From Prolixibacteraceae bacterium (GTDB taxonomy: Bacteria; Bacteroidota; Bacteroidia; Bacteroidales; Prolixibacteraceae): a stretch of 16,881 nt of DNA. Position numbers and translations under genes: made by a program. Each line of letters opens with the position of its first letter. Position 1 is the first letter of the stretch. The notes beneath the pieces are model-generated. The model was not told where the DNA came from. It made no database searches and was given only the letters and a program-made list of their open reading frames with translations. Positions 8,593 to 14,736 of this stretch are shown here, piece after piece. The DNA lies in NCBI GenBank assembly GCA_017998095.1, contig JAGODU010000090.1:1-16881 (forward strand), written 5' to 3'.

Positions 8593-8623
8593 TTGTTACT
8601 TTTTGTTACTCGTTTGTTACTCG
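8593..8623 (+). repeat. Three phased TTGTTACT repeats upstream of int
   Basis: TTGTTACT occurs at 8593-8600, 8603-8610 and 8614-8621. The last two belong to a perfect 11-bp tandem repeat, TTTGTTACTCG at 8602-8612 and 8613-8623. The 10- and 11-base spacing puts the copies on one face of the helix. Lying about 110 bases from the att core and just before int, they could be arm-type integrase sites or operators for int; the sequence does not decide which. Confidence 0.5.
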
Positions 8624-8638
8624 TATGAGTTTTATTAT

Positions 8639-8646
8639 TACATTTG
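8639..8646 (+). promoter_or_regulatory. -7 box of the int promoter
   Basis: TACATTTG matches the Bacteroidota TAnnTTTG box and lies 27 bases before the int start codon. A TTTG at 8613-8616, inside the last tandem repeat, is 22 bases upstream, slightly far for a -33 element. If it is used, any protein bound to the repeats would block this promoter. Confidence 0.5.
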
Positions 8647-8673
8647 AAACCAACAACATAACTAGAGAAAATA

Positions 8674-9828
8674 ATGAGTGAAAAGGCACAAAAAAAGGTC
8701 AAAAAAGGCACAAAAAAAAACAATATTGTAATAAGAGAGAAGGTATTAGCCAATGGAAGCATTAGTTTATACCTTGATATTTACCGGGATGGAGAACGTT
8801 CTTATGAATTTTTAAAACTTTACATCAACCCAAAAGCACGTAATCCGATTGATAAAGAACAGAACAGATCAAATTATGAATTGGCTAATCGGATTAGAAC
8901 AGACCGAGAAAATGAGTTAAACAATCTTGCCTTTGATTATATCCCACCAACCAAACAAAAAGTTTTATTCTTTGATTTCGCCAAATATTATCAAGATAAT
9001 TACACAAAAAAGGACCTTGCAATGGTGAAAGGGGCAATTAACGATTTTAGAAGGTTTATCACAGAAAAATATCCATACATTAAAACAGAATCTCTTAAAG
9101 TAAATCAAATAGACAGAATAATGGTAGTGCGGTTTGTTGAGTTTTTGCAAGATAACCACACTGGGGAGGGTGCAAATTCTTATTATAGCAGATTAAAAAA
9201 AATACTTAATCATGCTGTTGCCCAAAACATTATTTCAAAAAGCCCGGCACAGAAAAAAGAACCGGGCGACATGGAAGTAACTTGTAAAAAGCCCTCCGGG
9301 TTGAGGAAACAAATACTTACTAATGAAGAAATACAATTGATAGCAAAGACTAAAACAAAACACCCGGAAACAAAGAAAGCGTTTCTATTCTGCCTTTGCA
9401 CTGGATTAAGGTTTGTAGATGTCAAGGCTTTAAAATTCTCAAATATTGACTTTTCAACAGATCGGATGCAAATTGATCAGCAAAAAACAGGTAGGCCTGT
9501 AATAATTGACCTTAATAAAACTGCTTTAAAACTAATTGGTGAACCGGGCAACCCTGAAGTATTGGTTTTTGATTTGCCAGAAAGGAAATGGGCAACAAAA
9601 ATAATCACAAAACTTGTAAAGGAGGCTGGAATACAAAAGCATATTACATGGCATTGTGCTCGTCACAGTTTGGCAGTGAATCTTTTAACAAGCAAGGAAA
9701 AACCCGATATAAAAACAGTAAGTAGTATTCTAGGCCACCAATCAACCAAAACAACCGAGGTGTATCTACATGTTGTGGATGAACTAAAAAAGAAAGCTGT
9801 TAATGCATTACCTGACTATGAATTATAA
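8674..9828 (+). CDS. int: Tyrosine recombinase/integrase of the element
   Basis: The integrase inserts and excises the element by strand exchange at the tRNA-Val site. The 384-residue protein has an arm-binding domain (about 18-92), a SAM-like core-binding domain (about 96-195, with the segment SYYSRLKKILNHAVAQ) and a catalytic domain (about 210-380). All catalytic residues are visible: Arg246 in CTGLRFVDV, Lys271 in QQKTGRP, His327 and Arg330 in WHCARH, His355 in LGHQS and nucleophile Tyr364 in EVYLHV. The architecture is that of the common Bacteroidota element integrases. The N-terminus is very Lys-rich and coded by runs of A, including nine in a row at 8712-8720. It reads away from the att site and is followed 10 bases later by the next gene, probably in the same transcript. 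The start at 8674 agrees with the -7 box upstream. Confidence 0.96.
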   Translation: MSEKAQKKVKKGTKKNNIVIREKVLANGSISLYLDIYRDGERSYEFLKLYINPKARNPIDKEQNRSNYELANRIRTDRENELNNLAFDYIPPTKQKVLFFDFAKYYQDNYTKKDLAMVKGAINDFRRFITEKYPYIKTESLKVNQIDRIMVVRFVEFLQDNHTGEGANSYYSRLKKILNHAVAQNIISKSPAQKKEPGDMEVTCKKPSGLRKQILTNEEIQLIAKTKTKHPETKKAFLFCLCTGLRFVDVKALKFSNIDFSTDRMQIDQQKTGRPVIIDLNKTALKLIGEPGNPEVLVFDLPERKWATKIITKLVKEAGIQKHITWHCARHSLAVNLLTSKEKPDIKTVSSILGHQSTKTTEVYLHVVDELKKKAVNALPDYEL

Positions 9829-9838
9829 ATAAAAACCC

Positions 9839-10744
9839 ATGCAAAAGTATAGTATAGAAAGTATAAAAGAAGCTTATTCTGATATTTCAGAAGTAATAAT
9901 TTCTCTTGATGAAGAAGGGAAAGTAGTCTTAAGTTTAAAAAAGGAAATTGTCGAGTATATTAAAGGCTTGCCTTTGCGTAGTCAAATAAGTGCATATCGT
10001 GAACTAATAAATCTATATAATGATGGATTTATATCTGAAACATACTTAAAAGACTATTTCCCCAAAATCTCATTTAATAACTATTTCAATTCCTTTTTAA
10101 ATACTGTAAAGAGTGAAATAGATATTGAAATAATCTTTGAGGATTACAAAAGCATTGAAAAAATAAAGTCGAAGTTAAGTACTCTTGTTAAAAAAGATGA
10201 AAAGATAAATTTCTTATTAATCCTTAAGAATAATTTTGAGGGCGACTTTTCTAAAGAAGTAAATGATAATCTGAAAAATGATTCAGTTTATCTTTTTATA
10301 AAGAAAGAATTAAAGTTTTGGAAGAATTATAAAGAAATTAATGATAATGAGAGTAAAATAGAAATACACCCCAGAATTAAAACCAACCTCACAATCGACC
10401 AGCGTGGTCAACTTTTTGACTTATTAAAAAGTGGTGGGTTTATTACGGATGAGTATAGAGATTATTTCAACTGGGCTATTGGTACAAATGATGAGAAAGA
10501 GCCGAGTCTACCAGGGCAATGGAAGCCAATAAAATGGCTAAAAACAAAATCCTTACTCGCATACTTTGTGAATGAATTCAACTTAAAAATATTGGGCAAT
10601 ATACGTGTCCAATGGAAACCATTTGAATTAATATTCAATACAACCAATTTACGAGGATCCAAAAACGATTGGGAAAAAACAGGAGATTTACCTAAAAGGT
10701 ACGAACAAATTGAAAATATAATAAATAAAATAGACAGCAAATAA
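9839..10744 (+). CDS. Unnamed protein downstream of integrase
   Basis: I do not assign a named family. The 301-residue protein is soluble, charged and mostly helical, with no signal peptide or membrane segment. Two parts can be told apart. Residues about 1-165 are Lys/Glu-rich. Residues about 180-275 are a more compact module with LTIDQRGQLFDLLKSGGFI, PIKWLKTKSLLAYFVNEFN and VQWKPFELIF. From memory, that second pattern (a short stretch saying whether the cell can afford a lookup, then a W-L-K-x-K-x-L-L-A-Y-F helix) recurs in small proteins beside integrases of Bacteroidota mobile elements, which suggests an accessory role in recombination or regulation. It lies 10 bases after int and ends at a strong terminator, so int and this gene form one unit. 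No catalytic signature is visible. Confidence 0.8.
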   Translation: MQKYSIESIKEAYSDISEVIISLDEEGKVVLSLKKEIVEYIKGLPLRSQISAYRELINLYNDGFISETYLKDYFPKISFNNYFNSFLNTVKSEIDIEIIFEDYKSIEKIKSKLSTLVKKDEKINFLLILKNNFEGDFSKEVNDNLKNDSVYLFIKKELKFWKNYKEINDNESKIEIHPRIKTNLTIDQRGQLFDLLKSGGFITDEYRDYFNWAIGTNDEKEPSLPGQWKPIKWLKTKSLLAYFVNEFNLKILGNIRVQWKPFELIFNTTNLRGSKNDWEKTGDLPKRYEQIENIINKIDSK

Positions 10745-10768
10745 TAAAGATTTTTACAATATTTATTC

Positions 10769-10822
10769 AACCCCTACAATACCCATTAATGGGCAATTGT
10801 AGGGGTTCTTATTTTTCTTTAT
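10769..10822 (+). terminator. Strong terminator ending the int unit
   Basis: A perfect 12-bp outer stem pairs 10769-10780 with 10796-10807 (AACCCC/GGGGTT at its base), and an inner 5-bp stem CCCAT/ATGGG sits above a small asymmetric bulge. A T-rich tail (CTTATTTTTCTTTATTT) follows. It separates the int unit from the replication block. Confidence 0.85.
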
Positions 10823-10862
10823 TTCTCATCTTCGGCCTATGTTATAACAAAAGTTAACAGGG

Positions 10863-10887
10863 AAAGGGGTGCACACCTGAACCCTTT
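10863..10887 (+). promoter_or_regulatory. Hairpin in the leader of the HTH gene
   Basis: AAAGGG (10863-10868) can pair with CCCTTT (10882-10887). The enclosed part contains GGTGCACACC, which can fold into its own 4-bp hairpin by using bases of the first arm. It lies 26 bases before the HTH start codon. It could be an operator, an attenuator or nothing. No consensus -7 box is seen in this leader. Confidence 0.3.
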
Positions 10888-10913
10888 TAATAATCTTATA
10901 AAATCAAATTATC

Positions 10914-11225
10914 ATGAAAGATAAAGAATTTTCAATAACTGAATACTTAGAGAGAATAGACGAAAGGCAACAGAACATTGAAAAGTTATTACTCTCACAA
11001 AAGAATGTTCTAACATTTGATGAAGCAGCCGAGTTCATTGGAATAAGCAAAAGTCACTTGTATAAGCTAACAATGTGCAATTCCTTACCCTTTTACAGAC
11101 CCCGTGGAAAAATGATTTACATGGATCGGGTGGAACTTGAAAACTGGTTATTACAAAACCGTATCACTCCGGCGGATGAGATTGAAGTAAAAGCCTCAAC
11201 TTATTCAGTATTAAATAAGAAGTAA
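10914..11225 (+). CDS. Helix-turn-helix DNA-binding protein, excisionase-like (HTH_17 type)
   Basis: The 103-residue protein has a charged helical N-terminus (about 6-28, coiled-coil-like, with ERIDERQQNIEKLLLSQ). It is followed by a MerR/excisionase-like winged helix at about 31-82: LTFDEAAEFIGISKSHLYKLT, then PFYRPRGKMIYMDRVELENWL. The F-x-R-x-x-G-K-x-I-Y wing and the D-x-x-x-L-E-x-W-L helix are the hallmarks of this family. Such proteins are standard in Bacteroidota mobile elements, where they direct excision, act as regulators or bind the origin. It is the first gene after the strong terminator and lies 141 bases before the helicase gene. Which of these roles it has cannot be read from the sequence. 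Confidence 0.9.
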   Translation: MKDKEFSITEYLERIDERQQNIEKLLLSQKNVLTFDEAAEFIGISKSHLYKLTMCNSLPFYRPRGKMIYMDRVELENWLLQNRITPADEIEVKASTYSVLNKK

Positions 11226-11241
11226 GAAAATATTTAATAAC

Positions 11242-11340
11242 GGGCAATGTGTTTGTGGTGTATTCGGGGTTAAATCATTTTGAAATATTGGACTCCATCC
11301 TATGTTTAAAAATATAATATTGCCCAAAAATACCACAAAC
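11242..11340 (+). other. Two interleaved inverted repeats in the leader of the helicase gene
   Basis: GGGCAATGT (11242-11250) is complementary to ATATTGCCC (11317-11325), 9 bp with one G-U. The next bases, GTTTGTGGTGT (11251-11261), are complementary to ATACCACAAAC (11330-11340), 11 bp with one G-U. The arms come in the order A, B, A', B', so the two hairpins cross. In RNA this is pseudoknot topology or a choice between two folds; in DNA it could be two pairs of protein sites. It fills most of the 141-base gap before the helicase start at 11367. Confidence 0.5.
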
Positions 11341-11366
11341 CATTTTCCCAAAATAATCATATAGAA

Positions 11367-12848
11367 ATGAATACTTCTAATATTCAATTCGATTTTAAAA
11401 AGTTTAATATCGAACCTGAGGATATAAAATCTGAAAAAGATAAACTCTTAAAGAAATCCAAAGCTAGTCTCCATTCTGAGATATTGGATCTGTTAATACA
11501 ACAGTTAAAACCTTTGGACTTCGAAGCGCTTGCAAACCCATATAATACTGAAAACTTCAAACTTAATAGCCGACATCTTTTAGTATTATCAATTGAGAAT
11601 ATTTTAAATGTAATGACAAATAATCATTGGGGATTATGCAAAAATCAAGACTTCATTTATTTGTATAATGGTGTTTTTTGGAAAGAAATTGACAAAGAAA
11701 CATTTCAAAAATTTTTGGGAGAAGCCTCTGAAAAATTGGGTGTTACAAAATTTACAGCGAGATATTACCAATTTAGAGAACAATTATTTAAACAATTTCT
11801 TGCAACTGCATATCTGCCAACACCTGAAAGTGATGAGGATAAAGTATTGATAAATTTGCTTAATGGAACTTTTGAGATAAGCTCAAAGGGTACGAAAATA
11901 AGACCATTTAATCAAATGGATTTTATTACCTATCAACTACCCTTTGAATATAATCCAACAGCAACAGCACCCCTATTTGATGCTTATTTAAACAGGGTAT
12001 TGCCTGACAAGAATAGTCAGAAAGTTTTATCAGAGTATTTGGGATATGTATTTTTAAAACATGGCAATAGTCTGAAACTTGAATCTGCCTTAATTCTTTA
12101 TGGACTGGGTGCGAACGGGAAAAGTGTATTTTTTGAAATTGTAAACGCACTATTGGGAAAAGATGCAACAAGTAGTTATTCACTACAGGAGCTAACAGAC
12201 AATACAGGATATTACCGGGCAATGATAGCCAATAAACTTGTAAACTATTCAAGTGAAATAAATGGAAAATTAGAGGTTGATATGTTCAAAAGAATGGTAT
12301 CAGGCGAAGTAATTCCGGCACGTCTGCCATACGGTAAACCTATGCAATTAACGCAATACGCAAAATTCATTTTTAATTGCAATGAACTGCCAAAAGACGT
12401 TGAATATACGAACGCATATTTCAGGCGTTGGATCATTATTCCTTTTAATGTTACAATACCAAAATCGGAGCAAGATACAGAACTGCATACCAAAATAATA
12501 AACAATGAATTATCAGGTGTATTTAATTGGGTACTTGGTGGATTAAAAAGGCTATTGGATCAGAAGCGTTTTACTGAATGTGATTCGATAAATAAAGCGT
12601 TGGAGAAATACAGAATTGAAAGTGATAGTATACAAATGTTTTTGAATGATGCAGGGTATAAAGTTTCATTAATCAACGATATTCCATTAAAAGAATTATT
12701 CAATGAATATAGATCCTATTGTATTGACAGTGGTTTTAAGTCATGTTCATTAAGAACATTTGCGGACAGATTAAGACATTCAGGCTATACGATTGAACGC
12801 AGGAACTTTGGCAATTCAATCGGAGCTGAAAAAATAAGTTTATTTTAA
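11367..12848 (+). CDS. SF3 (D5/P4-like) phage/plasmid replicative helicase
   Basis: The 493-residue protein should open and unwind the element's origin. The central region carries the superfamily 3 AAA+ helicase motifs: Walker A YGLGANGKS (245-253), a Walker B-like KLVNYSSEI with Glu297, sensor-1 FIFNCNELP with Asn337 to Glu340, and AYFRRW with arginine-finger candidates Arg353/354. Upstream of it, at about 65-190, is the D5_N-like helical region (LINLLNGTFEI, then the MDFITYQLPFEYNP run into the ATPase). The last 60 residues look like the winged-helix tail of P4-family proteins. There is no primase domain in this chain; the Toprim protein of the next gene probably supplies it. In phage P4 the three functions are fused in one protein. 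It is in line with the HTH gene and the Toprim gene, and the iteron-like array starts 2 bases after its stop. Confidence 0.93.
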   Translation: MNTSNIQFDFKKFNIEPEDIKSEKDKLLKKSKASLHSEILDLLIQQLKPLDFEALANPYNTENFKLNSRHLLVLSIENILNVMTNNHWGLCKNQDFIYLYNGVFWKEIDKETFQKFLGEASEKLGVTKFTARYYQFREQLFKQFLATAYLPTPESDEDKVLINLLNGTFEISSKGTKIRPFNQMDFITYQLPFEYNPTATAPLFDAYLNRVLPDKNSQKVLSEYLGYVFLKHGNSLKLESALILYGLGANGKSVFFEIVNALLGKDATSSYSLQELTDNTGYYRAMIANKLVNYSSEINGKLEVDMFKRMVSGEVIPARLPYGKPMQLTQYAKFIFNCNELPKDVEYTNAYFRRWIIIPFNVTIPKSEQDTELHTKIINNELSGVFNWVLGGLKRLLDQKRFTECDSINKALEKYRIESDSIQMFLNDAGYKVSLINDIPLKELFNEYRSYCIDSGFKSCSLRTFADRLRHSGYTIERRNFGNSIGAEKISLF

Positions 12849-12850
12849 AA

Positions 12851-12926
12851 CTACACTATCTACACTATCTACACAGAAAGTAAAATGATGACTTTAAAAT
12901 CAGTGTAGCAAGTGTAGTAAGTGTAG
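12851..12926. repeat. Inverted iteron array, three CTACAC facing three GTGTAG; origin candidate
   Basis: CTACAC stands at 12851-12856, 12860-12865 and 12869-12874. Its complement GTGTAG stands at 12903-12908, 12912-12917 and 12921-12926. Both triplets have an exact 9-base period, and they flank a 28-base AT-rich centre (12875-12902) that has its own AAAGT/ACTTT inverted pair. The three-base spacers are TAT on the left and CAA/TAA on the right, so only the hexamers are kept as complementary, which points to six protein sites more than to a simple hairpin. I find no other CTACAC near. It lies between the helicase and Toprim genes, as expected for a replication origin or copy-control region. Confidence 0.8.
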
Positions 12927-12948
12927 ATAAAAACAATAATTTATTTAT

Positions 12949-14220
12949 ATGAAAACTATACACAAATATATTTTGGAACCATATAACGGAATGAGAACTC
13001 GCTACAGTTGCCCTAATTGCAGTAAGGAAAAAACCTTTTCGTTATATATTGACACCGAAACAGGTGAGCACATACACCCCAACGTTGGCAGGTGCAATCG
13101 TGAAAGTAATTGCGGCTATCATTACACACCAAAACAATACTTCCATGATAACAACATTTCCTATGATGTTTCCCATCATGAAACATTTAAACCAAAAGTA
13201 GCTTTAACTCTATATAAACCTGTGTCTTTTATTCCAGTTGAAGTATTTAAAGGCAGTCTGAAATCATACCAAACAAACCACTTTGTAAATTTCTTGATTG
13301 ATCTCTTTGGGGATAAGATAACAAGTGAATTAGTGAGTAGCTATTTTATAGGAACATCAAATTATTGGGAAGGTGCAACAGTATTTTGGCAAATTGATAT
13401 CACCGGTAAAATAAGAACTGGTAAAATAATGCTTTATAACCCTGAAAATGGTAAAAGAGTAAAAGAACCTTTCAACCATATTCATTGGGCTCATAAACTT
13501 TTGTTCAAATCAGAATTTGAGTTAAAACAATGTTTATTTGGTGAACACCTTTTAATCAACAATACAAGACCTGTAGCAATAGTTGAAAGCGAAAAAACTG
13601 CAATTATTGCCAGCGTTTATCTACCTCAATTCGTATGGTTAGCTGTTGGCAGTCTTACCAACCTAAATATCGAAAAATGTAATGTTCTGAAAGGTAAACA
13701 AGTCATTTTATTTCCTGACTTAAAATGCTTTGACAAATGGAGGAACAAAGCTGAAGAACTTTCAAACATTGCAAATTTTCTAACTTCAGATTTATTGGAA
13801 CTAAAAGCTTCCTATGAAGAAAAAGAACAAGGTCTTGATATTGCTGACTACCTAATAAAATTTGATCTTCAAGAATTTGTTCAAGATAATTCACAGATTT
13901 CAGAAACTGAAGTTCATTCAATTGCTGACACTAATCAATCGAAAGAAAAAGAACAAAATAATTTTTTAACCCCTATCTCACATGAAGAATACTCATATAA
14001 TGAAAGTTGGGAAGAGGAAGTATTAGAACTTGATAATTTCTTTAAAAGTATTATTCTACCTACATATCCAATAAGGCTCAACAATTTTACTATGGTGACA
14101 GATGTTAATTTGTTTATACAAACCCACCTTGCTATAGTAGTTTCAAACATGGATAAACCTCGTTACAAACCTTATCTCATAAGATTGAAAGAATTAAAAA
14201 ATCATTTTATAAATAACTAA
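12949..14220 (+). CDS. Zinc-ribbon/Toprim primase-like protein (DUF6371-like)
   Basis: The 423-residue protein looks like a DnaG-type primase module that works with the helicase of the preceding gene. The N-terminus carries a CHC2-like zinc ribbon with Cys21, Cys24, Cys49 and Cys55 (YSCPNC, then GRCNRESNCGYH). A Toprim-like domain follows at about 205-305: VAIVESEKTAIIAS with the catalytic-type Glu213, WLAVGS, VILFPDLKCFDKW with Asp257 and Asp262, and the closing GLDIADYLI. In typical Toprim the last acidic pair is DxD; here the spacing is D-x4-D, so it may be divergent. The C-terminal 110 residues are acidic and unassigned. The order matches Bacteroidota DUF6371-type proteins as I remember them. 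The 100-base gap before it holds the iteron array; the next gene begins 12 bases after its stop. Confidence 0.85.
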   Translation: MKTIHKYILEPYNGMRTRYSCPNCSKEKTFSLYIDTETGEHIHPNVGRCNRESNCGYHYTPKQYFHDNNISYDVSHHETFKPKVALTLYKPVSFIPVEVFKGSLKSYQTNHFVNFLIDLFGDKITSELVSSYFIGTSNYWEGATVFWQIDITGKIRTGKIMLYNPENGKRVKEPFNHIHWAHKLLFKSEFELKQCLFGEHLLINNTRPVAIVESEKTAIIASVYLPQFVWLAVGSLTNLNIEKCNVLKGKQVILFPDLKCFDKWRNKAEELSNIANFLTSDLLELKASYEEKEQGLDIADYLIKFDLQEFVQDNSQISETEVHSIADTNQSKEKEQNNFLTPISHEEYSYNESWEEEVLELDNFFKSIILPTYPIRLNNFTMVTDVNLFIQTHLAIVVSNMDKPRYKPYLIRLKELKNHFINN

Positions 14221-14232
14221 AAATAAACCATT

Positions 14233-14637
14233 ATGGAAAAAGTTATAGCTTTTCAATGCCAGTATTGTGGCAAGCTTTACAACGAAAAAAGTAGTTGTAA
14301 ATCTCATGAGTATAGATGTTACTTTAACAGTCGTACTCGTAGTTGCGCAAGTTGTATATTTAATAAGCGAGAAACGCTAAGTTATCAAGAGGACAAGTCA
14401 GTAGTAGTAACTACTTGTCTAAAGAACAATGAAGTTTATCGGGGACTTAAAACAGCTTGTGAAGATTATCATTACAAAAGAGATAAATGTAATCTTGAAG
14501 AAATGAAGAAAATTAGAGCAGATTATGATCCTTACTTTGTTGTAAAGCCACTTCTTGATGAACTAAAGGGAAATAGCGAGTTAGAATTAAGTGAGATAAA
14601 AAAGTATATTGAAAATGAAATAATCCCTTATATATAG
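14233..14637 (+). CDS. Small Cys-rich zinc-binding protein of the replication block
   Basis: I do not recognise a named family. The 134-residue protein starts with a single zinc-finger-like unit, Cys9, Cys12, His25, Cys29 (QCQYCGKLYNEKSSCKSHEYRC), close to the classical C2H2 form with Cys in last place. A second possible metal site uses Cys38, Cys41, Cys62 and Cys76 (RSCASC, VTTCLKN, TACEDY). The remaining C-terminal part is helical and charged. Twelve bases separate it from the Toprim gene, and a terminator follows, so it is the last gene of the replication unit. A DNA-binding or partner-binding accessory role is an inference from the fingers and the position only. Confidence 0.8.
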   Translation: MEKVIAFQCQYCGKLYNEKSSCKSHEYRCYFNSRTRSCASCIFNKRETLSYQEDKSVVVTTCLKNNEVYRGLKTACEDYHYKRDKCNLEEMKKIRADYDPYFVVKPLLDELKGNSELELSEIKKYIENEIIPYI

Positions 14638-14694
14638 TATAATTAATCTTGCTTTATTTCTGACAATTTATCTTCTCATTATTCTATTTAAAGT

Positions 14695-14726
14695 AAACCT
14701 GTTGAGAAATCAATGGGTTTCTTTTT
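14695..14726 (+). terminator. Terminator ending the replication block
   Basis: AAACCTGTTGA (14695-14705) pairs with TCAATGGGTTT (14710-14720) through 11 pairs, two of them G-U, over a GAAA tetraloop. Five T follow (14722-14726). It lies between the convergent zinc-finger and AAA+ genes. Confidence 0.85.
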
Positions 14727-14736
14727 ATGCAGCTCT

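Noticed and set aside
8448..8681. Open frame starting in the tRNA fragment, reading MYWIRTSDPYP
   Set aside because: The first residues are simply the reverse of the tRNA 3' half, a common false gene; the rest is AT-rich leader of int without coding character.
8547..8762. Minus-strand open frame across the int leader and int start
   Set aside because: It overlaps the well-supported integrase start and gives only low-complexity Phe/Lys/Asn-rich sequence.
11926..12505. Minus-strand open frames inside the helicase gene
   Set aside because: They are shadows of the SF3 helicase, whose motifs are clear on the plus strand.
12851..12926. CRISPR array
   Set aside because: The repeats are 6 bases with 3-base spacers and are inverted in the second half; no cas gene is present.
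13703..14150. Minus-strand open frames inside the Toprim gene
   Set aside because: They lie wholly within the plus-strand gene and show no motif; the region 13800-14220 is plausible coding in the plus frame.
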